DNA of 64,000 nucleotides from Rossellomorea sp. AcN35-11 (GCA_030388825.1 CP128835.1:310001-374000); one strand, 5' to 3'; shown: positions 25,962 to 35,287, numbered from the stretch's first letter. Numbers and translations: made by a program. The notes: generated by a model not told the origin, from the sequence alone.

Positions 25962-26156
25962 ATGAAAATGAAACGATTTCTCTTCTCCCTGGGCATCACG
26001 TTCACCCTCGTTTTTGGTGGGAGCTTTCTCATCCGGCTGATACGGGATGGAGAGTTCTATATTGCAGAGTTCACTGCAGGCCTGATAGGAATTGTACTAG
26101 TATTGACCGGAACACTTGTAAAGAAAAATACGCAAAAAGCCCGCGGCAGGGGATGA
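25962..26156 (+). CDS. Small two-helix membrane protein
   Basis: A 64-residue protein (MKMKRFLFSLGITFTLVFGG onward) with membrane segments at about 5-24 and 34-54 and a basic tail. The ATG at 25962 is eight bases after AAGGAGG, which overlaps the end of the PspC gene, so it is part of the same transcript. The longer GTG start at 25953 lies inside the ribosome site and is rejected. It probably works with PspC in envelope stress; that is inference. Confidence 0.7.
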   Translation: MKMKRFLFSLGITFTLVFGGSFLIRLIRDGEFYIAEFTAGLIGIVLVLTGTLVKKNTQKARGRG

Positions 26157-26172
26157 TGCGGAGGAGTATGTA

Positions 26173-26467
26173 TTGGAACAAATCAGTAAAAAGTACGAAA
26201 ACATCACCCGTTATTTCTTAACCCTTTTTTTTCATCCTATTGACGTTTAAAACGTTTGCGGTGGAAGCAACTTGGTTTGACTACGTATGGGCCTTATTTA
26301 TTCTAATCTATCTATCGTTCTTTTTGTTCAGGAGTATAATCGAACGCAAAAAGATTTATGCCATCATTCTAGCGCTGCTTTTCCTTGCCAATTTATTCTG
26401 GCTGATGGGAGATGTGATGTATAGCAGCCAGGTACTATCCAGAAGCTTGGCAGAAGTTACTTTATAA
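26173..26467 (+). pseudogene. Small membrane protein with a frameshift in T8
   Basis: From TTG at 26173 (GGAGGAG six bases upstream) the frame reads LEQISKKYENITRYFLTLFF and meets a stop soon after the run of eight T (26225-26232). With seven T it continues as ILLTFKTFAVEATWFDYVWA to the stop at 26465, giving a three-helix protein of about 97 residues. A competing frame from 26168 is stopped by TAA at 26219. It follows the two-gene PspC unit closely, so it may be its third member. Confidence 0.6.
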
Positions 26468-26502
26468 AACAATCAGCATTCGCCAATTGGAGGAAAAGCG
26501 TC

Positions 26503-26991
26503 ATGAGAGAAATCACCTTATCAAACGGTACCACCGTGGAAGTCGAGTGTTTAAGCTGTGCTTTAACGAGGGGATTGATTGAGCCTGACGGGGGCGTCGT
26601 CATGGAAACGGAATACTTCCACGCCCACCAGGATGTGGCTTATCCGATTCGAGGGTTAATCATACTGGCTTCCAAACGGCATATCACATGCTTCGATGAA
26701 TTAACCGAAGAAGAAAAGCTGGATTACATCAACAGTTTAACCAGGATCCGAAAAGCACAGCGGGACGTGTTGGGAATTGACTATGTCTACTACTTCTACA
26801 ATGAAGACACCACCCACCATTTCCATACCTGGATGGTTCCGAGATATGAATGGATGTACGAATTCGGACGCTCCGTCGAGTCCGTGAGACCCGTCCTGCT
26901 TCATGCCCGAAATGAAATGAATGACGGGGAAAATGTGAAAGAGGTATTGGAAGCGATACGTGCTTTGACCCGGGCACTCAATGGGGATTGA
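26503..26991 (+). CDS. HIT-like hydrolase/transferase
   Basis: A 162-residue protein with an HHFHTWM motif near residue 105, a divergent form of the histidine triad (HxHxH), after the strand DYVYYFYNED. CLSCAL near residue 17 may add a metal site. HIT-family enzymes hydrolyse or transfer nucleotidyl groups, for example diadenosine polyphosphates. Start ATG follows GGAGGAAAAGCGTC. The departure from the classic triad makes the reaction uncertain. Confidence 0.7.
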   Translation: MREITLSNGTTVEVECLSCALTRGLIEPDGGVVMETEYFHAHQDVAYPIRGLIILASKRHITCFDELTEEEKLDYINSLTRIRKAQRDVLGIDYVYYFYNEDTTHHFHTWMVPRYEWMYEFGRSVESVRPVLLHARNEMNDGENVKEVLEAIRALTRALNGD

Positions 26992-27045
26992 AACGTATCC
27001 CCTCCTACACTATCTTCTTAGTTAACGAACATAGTAGATATAAGA

Positions 27046-27083
27046 AAAACGATCAGTGGCCCATGGCAGTCACTGATCGTCTT
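27046..27083. terminator. Terminator between convergent genes
   Basis: CGATCAGTG and CACTGATCG around a ten-base loop, followed by TCTTC, between the HIT-like gene and the convergent phosphoesterase. Confidence 0.7.
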
Positions 27084-27125
27084 CTATATTCCCCGAAGAA
27101 CCATTAAACAGAATGGATGCTCCTC

Positions 27126-28539
27126 TCAGATCGTAACGGATGATTCCCTGCGTTCTCTTAAATACTTTATAAACACATCCTTCACCATCACGTTTTTTCC
27201 GACTTTCAACAGCGTGTTCCCTGTTACCGACGAATATCCGCAAACCTCTTCATACAATAACGGAGATCCTGTTCCTACTCTGTATCTCTTGTCATCTACT
27301 AGACTCTCTCCATTTACTTCTATATGTGAAACGACGCCGTCACGTTGCTTCCAAGTCACTCCCGAGAAGGCCAATGCACCGATTGGGATTCCGTGTGGAC
27401 GAAACCCGTTTCCATATACAGGCTTAGAGTTGACCTCTTCGTGGAGTGAATCTGTTATCAATCCGGCCAATTGTTCACCCTTCAGCTCCATCAAAACAGG
27501 GGAGTGCATGCTTTTGCACCGATTCAATACATCCCCTATGGTCACATCTCCTGCATTCAATCCTTCTTCGACAGCGGCCCCTCCATACATGATTCCAATG
27601 TCCGCCTTCCAATAGTCCCGAACCGCTTCTGCCATGAGTTGAATGACCCCGGCATGAGTCAGGGATTCACTTGTTGTGTATAATACCTCCGATAAAAACT
27701 CCCTTGTTTCTTCACGTCCCTTTTCTAAGATCGCCTTCATGTCAGGATCAGCCTCGGACTCTGGAGTCATTTCCACTAATCTTCCCTCAAACGATCCAAT
27801 CCGATGATGGCCGTTTTCCATGATGACATCCAAGACTAACTCCCCCACGTATTGTCCATAGGATCCCGCTTGCACAATCACAACACCTGATTCCACAACA
27901 GGGCTTTCGAGAACCGTATGAGAATGTGCCCCCACTATCACATCGACCAAGCCGCTGACTTCCTTCGCCATCTCCACATCCGCTTCATAACCCAGATGGG
28001 ATAAGAAGACAATAACATGGGCTCCCCGTTCTTTAAGGTCAGCCACTGCTTCTTTCATGAACTGAACAGTGTCACGGTTCCTGAATCCATGCTTATTTTC
28101 ATAAAGATCACCGAATTGATCCGTTGCACCAAACAACCCTATTTTCACACCGTTCTCTACAGTCAGAAGAAGGGTTTCCTTCATCCCGCCGATGGTTGTC
28201 CCGTCACCCTCTGTCAGATTCCCTAGCAACCAGGGAACACTGGACTCGCGGCTGTGCTTACGTACAAGCTCCGTCGTCGATCGCAGCAGCTCATTATTCC
28301 CAACAGACATGGCATGATAACCGACGTTTTCAAGCATCTCTAAATGCATACGGCCATCCGTCGCCAGGCATTCGTTGATGCTCATATCCAAATGATCCCC
28401 GCCGTCCAATAAGAGGTAACTTTCCCCCTCCGCCTTCAGCTCACTGACCCGTTTCTTTATGTATGCAGCCTGTCTGATCACTAATTCATAGTTTCCGTGT
28501 AGATCATTGGTGTGAAGAATGGTGATGTTTTTTTTTCAT
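27126..28539 (-). pseudogene. 5'-nucleotidase/metallophosphoesterase with an N-terminal frameshift
   Basis: A UshA/YfkN-type protein: LLLDGGDHLDMS, GNNEL, FLSHLGYEADVE and GAHSHT supply the metallophosphatase ligands, and a C-terminal 5'-nucleotidase domain runs from about residue 270. The first motif (ILHTNDLHGNYE) is only in frame with an ATG if the run of nine T at 28528-28536 is eight. Then the gene starts MKKNITILHTNDLHGN at 28539, after AAGGGGGATCATCG. The corrected protein is about 470 residues, has no signal peptide and is probably cytoplasmic. Confidence 0.85.
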
Positions 28540-28590
28540 CGATGATCCCCCTTATCGTTTATCTCTACTATCATCCATCTAAAAGGCTTT

Positions 28591-28619
28591 ATACCCACTA
28601 CCAATTATTCCAAAATAAC
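28591..28619 (-). promoter_or_regulatory. Conserved upstream motif B, copy 2 (sigma-B-like promoter)
   Basis: Minus strand TTATTTTGGAATAATTGGTA then GTGGGTATAAA, about 50 bases before the phosphoesterase start. The GGGTAT fits a sigma-B -10 element. Confidence 0.45.
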
Positions 28620-28648
28620 CCAAAGAACTCAATCGTTTATTTTATTGC

Positions 28649-28680
28649 CAAAAAAAGGCTCATCCCTCCCAGGATAAGCC
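28649..28680 (-). terminator. Terminator of the YhdH-type gene
   Basis: Minus strand GGCTTATCC and GGGATGAGCC form a hairpin followed by TTTTTTT, directly after the stop at 28689. Confidence 0.8.
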
Positions 28681-28688
28681 TCCTCTGC

Positions 28689-29694
28689 CTATTCTAAAAT
28701 ATTCACGATCGTTCTTCCTCTTGCTTTGCCGGCCAGGATGTCAGACAGTGCTTGAGGCAGCTCATGGAATGAAACTTCATTTTGAATCTCATTCAATCCC
28801 TCAGGCATTAAGTCACCAGCCATTCGCTCCCATAAGGTGACTCTCAGGTCTTTAGGGCAATAGACCGAATCGATTCCCAACAGGTTGACTCCTCTCAGGA
28901 TGAAAGGAAATACCGTTGTCGGGACATCCACTCCGCCGGTGAGTCCACTGACAGCGACGGATCCGCCATACTGTGTATGGCTCAAAACAGCAGCCAATGT
29001 CTTGCCGCCCACGGGATCGACGGCACCTGCCCAGCGCTGTTTCCCTATTGGACGGATCTTCTCAGGCGTCACTTCATCACGGGAGATCACGTCTTTCGCC
29101 CCTAACTTCTTCAAGTAGTCATGCTCCGATTCTTTCCCGGTACTGGCGACGACTTCATAGTTGCGCTTCGCAAGCATGGATACGGCCATGCTTCCGACAC
29201 CGCCTGTCGCCCCTGTTACTAAAACGGGACCGTCTTCAGGCGTCAAGCCGTTCTTCTCCAATTGATGGATGGACAGGGCGGCTGTAAATCCTGCCGTCCC
29301 CAACGTCATGGCTTCTTTCATCGTCAAGTTCTCCGGCAGCGGGACCACCCAATCTGCAGGGACCCTTGCGTATTCACTGTATCCACCGTAGTGGGAAACG
29401 CCCAGTTCATAGCTCGTTACAATGACCTTATCCCCTTCCTGATAGCGGGAGTCACTGGACGAAGTCACGATTCCGGCGAGGTCAATCCCCGGGACGAACG
29501 GATAAGACTTCACAATATTCCCCTTAGGGATACTTGCCAGCCCGTCTTTATAATTTACGCTTGAATAATGGACCCGGATCGTCACATCCCCTTCCGGCAG
29601 GTCATCAAACGTCAGTGATTCAACGTTCACTGAAAAATCTTCCCCCGGATTTATTTACGACAAGAGCCTTAAATTCTTTAGACAACTGAATCAT
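28689..29694 (-). pseudogene. YhdH/AcuI-type NADPH oxidoreductase with a frameshift
   Basis: A zinc-free MDR-family reductase (acryloyl-CoA reductase/quinone oxidoreductase group): VHYSSVNYKDGLAS, PFVPGIDLAGIV, the nucleotide motif VTGATGGVGSMAVSML and AVDPVGG. The N-terminus MIQLSKEFKALVVNKSG starts at 29694 but is separated from the rest by an extra C in the run of five at 29642-29646; with four the protein is about 334 residues. It stands opposite a TetR regulator gene across a shared operator region. Confidence 0.87.
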
Positions 29695-29737
29695 TCCCCT
29701 TTCCAATTGATTGACTCCATCATAGTACATTTTATGC

Positions 29738-29765
29738 TGACCGGTCAATTTATTTTGTCCAGTCA
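29738..29765. promoter_or_regulatory. Tandem palindromic operator between yhdH-type gene and tetR
   Basis: TGACCGGTCA (29738-29747, perfect palindrome) and TGTCCAGTCA (29756-29765) lie 18 bases apart in the divergent intergenic region, just before the TATAAA of the tetR gene. The likely ligand protein is the adjacent TetR regulator. Confidence 0.6.
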
Positions 29766-29840
29766 GTATAAAATGGTCGTACAAGTGTAAAATGTTTTGT
29801 ATAATAGAGGTGAGGTTTCAAATGGAGGTTCGATGCAGCA

Positions 29841-30435
29841 ATGGCTAATAAAGCAGAACAGCGACGCAAACAAATACTGAAAGCCGCCTTTCAGGCAGCC
29901 ATCAGAAAAAGGCTATGAATCCGTGACCCTGCAGGATATTGCCGACTATGCAGATGTGAGTAAAGGCGTCACCAACTACTATTTTGACAATAAAGCAGAC
30001 GTATTCGCCCATCTTTTTGAGTGGATCACCACAAGGATCTATGAAAAAGAAGCCGAAGCGATGGAAGAAAAAGAAACCGCCCTCGACAAGCTGGAAGCCT
30101 ATATCAATCAGGTCTTCATCAGTCCCGGTGAAAACAAATCCTTCTACCGGGTCTACCTGGATTTCCTGGCCCAGGTCAAAAACGATGACCGCTACAAAGA
30201 AATCAACCAGGCATTCTATGAAAACTGCTGGTCCATCGGCGAAAGCATCATCACACAGGGGATCGAAGAACACATCTTTCATGTAGACAACATCGAACAA
30301 GCGGCCAAGGCCATGCGTGCCATGATCGACGGCAGTCTGATCCAGTGGCTCATGCGGGATGACGATTCCCTCCACGGTTATTATCGAACCGTGTGCTACG
30401 AATCGATTCTTCAGATCCTGAACGTCAGGAAATAG
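29841..30435 (+). pseudogene. TetR-family regulator with a frameshift
   Basis: The start at 29841 follows GGAGGT by eleven bases and reads MANKAEQRRKQILKAAFQAA. An extra base near 29898-29904 then breaks the frame; the continuation SEKGYESVTLQDIADYADVS and KGVTNYYF completes a normal TetR helix-turn-helix, with a ligand domain to 30435. The corrected length is 198 residues. It is divergent from the YhdH-type reductase and probably represses it. Confidence 0.85.
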
Positions 30436-30437
30436 TA

Positions 30438-30483
30438 CGAAACCGGGTCCTGCCTCCTTTCATTGAAGACAGGACCCGGTTGC
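30438..30483. terminator. Bidirectional terminator
   Basis: AACCGGGTCCTG and CAGGACCCGGTT around 17 bases, between tetR and the convergent small gene at 30486. Confidence 0.75.
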
Positions 30484-30485
30484 CA

Positions 30486-30617
30486 TCATTTTTTCAGTAT
30501 CCAAACAATCATGATCCCCACCCCGACGATCACCATCCCAAGATGTAAAAACCAATAATCCACCATTAGTTCCCATTGAAGGCGCTGGATTTCTTTCACC
30601 CGTTGAACGTAATTCAT
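30486..30617 (-). CDS. Small single-helix membrane protein
   Basis: A 43-residue protein: MNYVQRVKEIQRLQWELMVD, then a membrane helix (LGMVIVGVGIMIVWIL) ending in KK. The ATG at 30617 is preceded by GAAGGGTG. It is 13 bases downstream of another small membrane protein gene, so both probably share a transcript. No family recognised. Confidence 0.6.
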   Translation of the reverse strand: MNYVQRVKEIQRLQWELMVDYWFLHLGMVIVGVGIMIVWILKK

Positions 30618-30630
30618 ATATACACCCTTC

Positions 30631-30843
30631 TCAACCAGACTTACGCAGTACCTTAATAGACAAACCGGCTAAAATAAACGAAACCGCCACCAGCAGAGGC
30701 ATCACGAAAAAAAGCCCGATCAGATCCGTCTTATAATTCCAAGGGACAAATGCCTCCCATACTTTAAATGTCATTTTCCCCAACAGTATTAAAATGAAAA
30801 GGGTAAAGACGTAATAAATGACCTTTTCCAGCACTTGTTTCAT
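30631..30843 (-). CDS. Small membrane protein
   Basis: A 70-residue protein with two membrane segments (about 8-28 and 40-62), starting MKQVLEKVIYYVFTLFILIL after AAAAGG. It follows the signal peptidase gene by 37 bases on the same strand. I cannot assign a family. Confidence 0.65.
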   Translation of the reverse strand: MKQVLEKVIYYVFTLFILILLGKMTFKVWEAFVPWNYKTDLIGLFFVMPLLVAVSFILAGLSIKVLRKSG

Positions 30844-30880
30844 CCTTTTCAGTCCCTTCCCATTCCCAAAATGCTTGTTC

Positions 30881-31419
30881 TTACTGTTTCACGATCCTCA
30901 TATCCTTAAGAGGGTAAAATACGACATTCGTCGTCCCTATCACCTCTTCCATTGGGACCGCCCCAATATGTCTGCTGTCCTTGCTGTCCCTCCTGTTATC
31001 CCCCATGACGAATAAATGCCCCTCCGGCACGGTGGATTGTGAGACCGCTGTATCCTCTAAAAGGCATCGTTAAGTCCCCAGCGACTTCCTTTTTTTTGCT
31101 TGTCGAGGTACGGCTCATCATACGCTTTCCCATTCACATACAGCGTATCATCTTTGTACTCGATCTTATCTCCCGGGAGACCAATCACACGCTTTATATA
31201 GTCCTGCTCCTCATTTGCGTGAAACACCAGGATGTCAAAACGCTCTATATCACCTAACTTGGAGACAATCATCCGTTCCTGGTCTTGCAGGGTCGCATTC
31301 ATGGAAGATCCTTTCACCATGATCGGTGTGTACAGGAAAGTCCTGACCACCAATACCACCATCAGGGCGATCCCCACCGCCTTCATCCATTCCAGTACCT
31401 CATTATCCTTTTTCGCCAC
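30881..31419 (-). pseudogene. Type I signal peptidase with two frameshifts
   Basis: From 31419: a membrane anchor (VGIALMVVLVVRTFLYTP), the catalytic Ser motif KGSSMNATL and the catalytic Lys motif DYIKRVIGLPGD. After PYLDKQKK the frame is lost at the A/T run of eight (31090-31097) and again at the run of four (31059-31062). Shortening each by one base restores EVAGDLTMPLEDTAVSQSTV and the conserved VMGDNRRDSKDSR box, ending IVKQ at 30881. The repaired protein of about 177 residues is a normal SipS-type leader peptidase that cleaves secretory signal peptides. Confidence 0.85.
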
Positions 31420-31441
31420 ACTCTTCTCCCTCTCCCTGGTC

Positions 31442-31654
31442 TTAAAAAGAAAAGTAGCAGCTTACACACTGCTGACCATTCTTTTGCCGTCTATTTCTTT
31501 CCCCGCATTGAGGACATAGGACCTCAGCCGAATTTTGATGGATCCCCTTGTTTCCATGCATATAGCGATTCAATGCCACATTGGCAAACCAAACGGTTCC
31601 GACAATCACGCAGCCTGATACCGTTAAAATCCCTATCAGTACAACCGCATCCAT
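31442..31654 (-). CDS. Small membrane protein with a zinc ribbon
   Basis: A 70-residue protein with one N-terminal helix (VVLIGILTVSGCVIVGTVWF) and a C-terminal Cys-x2-Cys pair set, CPQCGE and CVSC, spaced like a zinc ribbon. The start at 31654 follows GGGATGGATGAG. It lies just upstream of the signal peptidase gene on the same strand. Confidence 0.6.
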   Translation of the reverse strand: MDAVVLIGILTVSGCVIVGTVWFANVALNRYMHGNKGIHQNSAEVLCPQCGERNRRQKNGQQCVSCYFSF

Positions 31655-31810
31655 CTCATCCATCCCTTTCCTTTTTCTTACATACGTTAAAGACACAGGA
31701 AAGTTTCACTTTTTGCTGTCTCCTTAATGAAATAAATGGAGGAACACTTCCTTGAATGCTGAATCAATATCTGGAAATAGTAAGAATAACTCAATTAAAA
31801 AGGAGCCTGC

Positions 31811-32362
31811 ATGATGACCAATACGTTGGAAGCCATTTCCGCCATAGTGAAAAATTTTGTAGATGACTCACCGAAACCACCCTTGCACGTAGGGGAAGTC
31901 ATGGATCTTTGGACAGCCTTTACGGCATTTCATGAGGCCCATGCCCTCTATCAGGTTGCCTTGAATACCACGATGGACAAAGAGTTGAAACAGCTTGTGC
32001 GGGATGCCCTGGATGGCAGTTTGGCAGACACCAAAAAGATTGAAAAGCTCCTTCTCAAAGAAGGGGTTCCCCTGCCCCTTGTAAATCCTAAAAAGCCCGT
32101 CTCCGATCCTACAGCCATCCCGGAAGGAGTCAAATTGAATGATGATGAAATCGCCAATCTCATGTCAGCGAAGATTGCCGCTTCCATCACTTTTTGCGGA
32201 CAGGCCATCTCGAAAACCGTCCGTACCGATGCAGGTTTACTGTTTTTCTCGATCCAAATCAATCTGATGAAACTGGCTACACCTTTAAAAACGATCATGA
32301 TCGAGAAAAATTGGCTCAAAATGCCGCCTACCTATCAACCCCCTGGCGCACCCCACCAGTAA
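31811..32362 (+). CDS. DUF3231 family protein
   Basis: A 183-residue protein of one DUF3231 unit, predicted all-helical and ferritin-like: HVGEVMDLWTAFTAFHEAHA, then LVRDALDGSLADTKKIEKLL and LKEGVPLP. AAGGAG precedes two consecutive ATGs at 31811 and 31814. Family members occur in spore-formers, often as longer two-unit proteins; this is the short form. The function is unknown. Confidence 0.85.
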   Translation: MMTNTLEAISAIVKNFVDDSPKPPLHVGEVMDLWTAFTAFHEAHALYQVALNTTMDKELKQLVRDALDGSLADTKKIEKLLLKEGVPLPLVNPKKPVSDPTAIPEGVKLNDDEIANLMSAKIAASITFCGQAISKTVRTDAGLLFFSIQINLMKLATPLKTIMIEKNWLKMPPTYQPPGAPHQ

Positions 32363-32392
32363 TCGTCGCCTCTCCTACTCAATGTAAAAGCG

Positions 32393-32438
32393 GCAATCCG
32401 TCCACCGGGGATACGCCCCTGTTGACGGATTGCTCTTT
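32393..32438 (+). terminator. Terminator of the DUF3231 gene
   Basis: GCAATCCGTC and GACGGATTGC around 21 bases with a T-rich TCTTTG after the stem. Confidence 0.65.
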
Positions 32439-32463
32439 GACCGGGGGTGTGCACCCTGATTTC

Positions 32464-32670
32464 CTATACGTGAATGTGTCGATCTCCATCACGTTCAACC
32501 GTCGACTCTAGCACTTCATTCCTTACTTCCAGTATGTACTTTTGATGAACGTTTTCTTTCCCACCGTATTTTTCGTACCAATCCCTGATCCTCTGGGGTA
32601 ACTCAATCTTTTTTTCATAAAAAAAGAAGCATATCGATAGACAATATGCCTCCCCGCCGTGACCATACAT
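32464..32670 (-). CDS. Hypothetical protein downstream of the uridine-kinase-like gene
   Basis: The C-terminal 50 residues (KIELPQRIRDWYEKYGGKEN, then VHQKYILEVRNEVLE) look like a real soluble domain. The N-terminal 20 come from DNA with a short hairpin and T7 run that could be a terminator, so the true start is uncertain. The ATG at 32670 sits four bases past the kinase stop and would be coupled to it. Confidence 0.4.
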   Translation of the reverse strand: MYGHGGEAYCLSICFFFYEKKIELPQRIRDWYEKYGGKENVHQKYILEVRNEVLESTVERDGDRHIHV

Positions 32671-32673
32671 CCC

Positions 32674-33306
32674 TCAGATAACAGCTTTCTCCACATCCGC
32701 AGAGTTCCGTATCACCACATCAAAATGCTCGTGGTACGGATGCATGAATAATTCATATTGAATTCTTCGTTCATCATGGGTTCGTTTTAAATAGTCAAGC
32801 TCCATTCCTCTTTCAGCAATATCCCGGGTACTCCTTCTCATGAACTCTGTTTCACCGTCCGTATAGAAATAAATCTTCAGATCATATAAATCAGGATCGG
32901 TAAACGCCACGCTCATGCCCTCCACAATCGATACCCTGTTTTGTGAAGAAATCAGCCTCCTCTTTTCATAAGGGGTTTCCATTGTATAAACATCCATCCC
33001 CTCCCTGATCATGCGAACGTCCCTCTCTAGGGCCCAGACATGATGGGCGGCAGAATGGCACGCCGTCATTTTGGAATGATGCTTTTCATTTTGATACTCA
33101 TATTCCACCAGCGTCCCTTTTCTTACTGGGGAACTGACGATATACGCATCTGTATTGATGGCATTGACTTGGTTTCGTCCAAGGTGCTCCATGAGGTGAC
33201 CGGTAAAGGTCGTCTTTCCGGACGCACCATGCCCTGAGATCCCGATGATGACTCTCTTATCATCTCTTTTTATCCTCTCTGCCACTCTATGTATGATTTC
33301 TTCCAT
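32674..33306 (-). CDS. Uridine kinase-like P-loop kinase
   Basis: A 210-residue P-loop NTPase of the Udk/phosphoribulokinase group, with Walker A GISGHGASGKTTF near residue 22, the substrate-region DAYIVSSPVRKG, and VEGMSVAF as the second acidic motif. The DIAERG and MRRST segment matches the lid of uridine kinases. Start ATG follows GGGGGAGAAGG. The substrate is probably a nucleoside or related alcohol. Confidence 0.82.
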   Translation of the reverse strand: MEEIIHRVAERIKRDDKRVIIGISGHGASGKTTFTGHLMEHLGRNQVNAINTDAYIVSSPVRKGTLVEYEYQNEKHHSKMTACHSAAHHVWALERDVRMIREGMDVYTMETPYEKRRLISSQNRVSIVEGMSVAFTDPDLYDLKIYFYTDGETEFMRRSTRDIAERGMELDYLKRTHDERRIQYELFMHPYHEHFDVVIRNSADVEKAVI

Positions 33307-33360
33307 CCTTCTCCCCCATTCAACAAAGGCATCGCCTGGAGCAATACCTTCTACTAAGAC

Positions 33361-33981
33361 TTATTCTTTAACCTGTAGACTCCATTTCAAATATTCCAAG
33401 AGCAACTCTGTCTGCTCCTTCAACCGGATGCTTTCTGAATCCAGGATGGCATGATCCACTGCCATCCCGTCGATCCAGGAAATGATCGACCTGGCGATGA
33501 CTTCAGGTTCGAACCTTGGCGTGAATTCCCCTGCGTTCACACCTTCTTCGATGATCCGAACGGTCATTTTATTGCCTTGCATGAACCTTTTCCTGGCATG
33601 CTCCTGCCTTCTCTTGTCATTCCGTCCCGTGATGAAGTATTCAAGCTTGGACGGGGCTAACGGGTCCATGTGATCGGTGGGCTTCTTTTCATCCCCGAGA
33701 AAGGTCATGACCAGCGCTTCCCAATACGATCCCTGATGCTTGAGCATGGCCTGGAGGGACTCATCGAACGCCTCCATCTGTTGAAGCTCGATCAACGCTT
33801 CAAAGAGATCTTCTTTATTGTCAAAGTACTGATACAGTCCACCCCGGCTCACACCGGCCTTTACCATCACATGCTTCATGGTGGCCTTCTCGTATCCGTG
33901 CTCGATGAAAACCTTCCTTGCTGCTTCCAATAAATTAGAGCGGCGTTGCGCCTTGTGTTCCTGACTGACTTTCGGTGACAT
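33361..33981 (-). CDS. TetR-family transcriptional regulator
   Basis: A 206-residue regulator with the N-terminal helix-turn-helix KVFIEHGYEKATMKHVMVKA and GVSRGGLYQYFDNKEDLF, and a variable helical ligand domain. Its start lies 47 bases inside the upstream MFS gene, so the two are tightly coupled. It probably represses its own operon through the ACACGAGTRT sites at 35234-35277. Confidence 0.9.
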   Translation of the reverse strand: MSPKVSQEHKAQRRSNLLEAARKVFIEHGYEKATMKHVMVKAGVSRGGLYQYFDNKEDLFEALIELQQMEAFDESLQAMLKHQGSYWEALVMTFLGDEKKPTDHMDPLAPSKLEYFITGRNDKRRQEHARKRFMQGNKMTVRIIEEGVNAGEFTPRFEPEVIARSIISWIDGMAVDHAILDSESIRLKEQTELLLEYLKWSLQVKE

Positions 33982-35209
33982 CGGTCTCCTCCTCCCCTAC
34001 TTTCTTTCGCACGGCAATGGACACCAAGAAAAGAATGATCAACAATGACCCCGTCACGATGAAGGAAGGGATGATCCCAATGACAGTGGCAAGGGCCCCT
34101 CCTGCCAACGGACCGATGATCGTGGCGGTCGTCGTGACGCTGTTGACAACGCCAAAGACCCTCCCTGTCATATGAACGGGGGTTTTCTCCTGGGTGGCTG
34201 CCTGAAATGGAATGAACACAAACCCTGCCGATCCCCCTGCAAGAAAACCAAGGGCCGGAACCCAAAGCATGGACAGACTCAAATCATAATACGTCAGGAT
34301 CCCCATCATGCCAAACCCCAGGCCGATCCCAAGTACCCCGGTACACATATAGACGTAAGCATTGTAATCCGTCTTCTTTGAAAGATAGATCCCTGTAAAC
34401 AGCATTCCGACCCCTGCACTCGTCACCAGGTACCCTAGTAGATTCGGAGAAACATCAGTTAGCTGGCGAAGCAGGATAATGAATTGGGAGTCCGATAACT
34501 GCAGAATCAGCAAACTGACTCCAAGCAAGAACAATCCGTACAGTAAGAAATGGCTTTTCTGAATAAAGGAGAAGCCCACTTTGATTTCCTCCTTGAAGGA
34601 CGGTGCATCCTTCTTGACCACTTCCCCTGATACTTCCTGCTCCTTCAATGCTTTAGGCAACAGAAAAATCAGGACGGCCGACAGAAAGAACGTAGCGGAA
34701 TCAAGATAAAAGACGTTGTACGTTCCCATGGTGGAAACGAGGATCCCGCTTACAAGCGGACCTACGACTTTCGTACTGGAATCGATGGTGGACGACAGGG
34801 ACATGGCCCCCTTGATGTGTTCATCTGGTACTATTTCCTTCAGTTTCCCATTCTTCGCCGGAATGAAGACCGAGGAGAACATCCCAACCAGGAACAAACA
34901 CCCGTACACCATCCATACATTATCCGCCACGGTCAGAAGAAGGATGAGTACTCCCCTTACCACATCGGACAACACCATCAGCCACTTCCGTTCCATCCTG
35001 TCTGCAAGTGTTCCCGTTACAGGTCCAAGGAGCGCCATAGGCAGAGCCAGGCTCAGGATGATCAACGACATCTGCATCGGTGTCGCTTCCCATTTTAATC
35101 CCACAAGCGTAATCACCGCTATGATACTCAACCAATCCCCCAAGCCAGAAATCGCCTGTGCCGTCATCAACGTTATGAAATGCTTATTCTTTCTCAATGA
35201 AGACTCCAT
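33935..35209 (-). CDS. MFS transporter
   Basis: A 424-residue, 12-helix major facilitator, closest in style to the drug/macrolide efflux branch (N-terminal FITLMTAQAISGLGDWLSII; loop motif GTLADRMERKW near residue 65). The C-terminal tail is hydrophilic and acidic. It is the first gene of a two-gene operon with an overlapping TetR regulator, the classic layout for an inducible efflux pump. Start ATG follows GAGGAGGGACAGA. Confidence 0.9.
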   Translation of the reverse strand: MESSLRKNKHFITLMTAQAISGLGDWLSIIAVITLVGLKWEATPMQMSLIILSLALPMALLGPVTGTLADRMERKWLMVLSDVVRGVLILLLTVADNVWMVYGCLFLVGMFSSVFIPAKNGKLKEIVPDEHIKGAMSLSSTIDSSTKVVGPLVSGILVSTMGTYNVFYLDSATFFLSAVLIFLLPKALKEQEVSGEVVKKDAPSFKEEIKVGFSFIQKSHFLLYGLFLLGVSLLILQLSDSQFIILLRQLTDVSPNLLGYLVTSAGVGMLFTGIYLSKKTDYNAYVYMCTGVLGIGLGFGMMGILTYYDLSLSMLWVPALGFLAGGSAGFVFIPFQAATQEKTPVHMTGRVFGVVNSVTTTATIIGPLAGGALATVIGIIPSFIVTGSLLIILFLVSIAVRKKVGEEETDVTESQSGTQGATPL

Positions 35210-35233
35210 TCTGTCCCTCCTCTTTAAAAATAA

Positions 35234-35287
35234 ACACGAGTGTCGTTTTTCTTATTTCATTATATCGACACGAGTATTTTTTTACAA
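35234..35287 (-). promoter_or_regulatory. Promoter with two TetR operator copies
   Basis: Minus strand TTGTAA (35282-35287), 17 bases, TATAAT (35259-35264). ACACGAGTAT (35268-35277) lies inside the spacer and ACACGAGTGT (35234-35243, ACAC-GA-GTGT palindrome) just downstream. Two copies of one motif around a promoter fit repression by the TetR protein of the operon. Confidence 0.65.
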
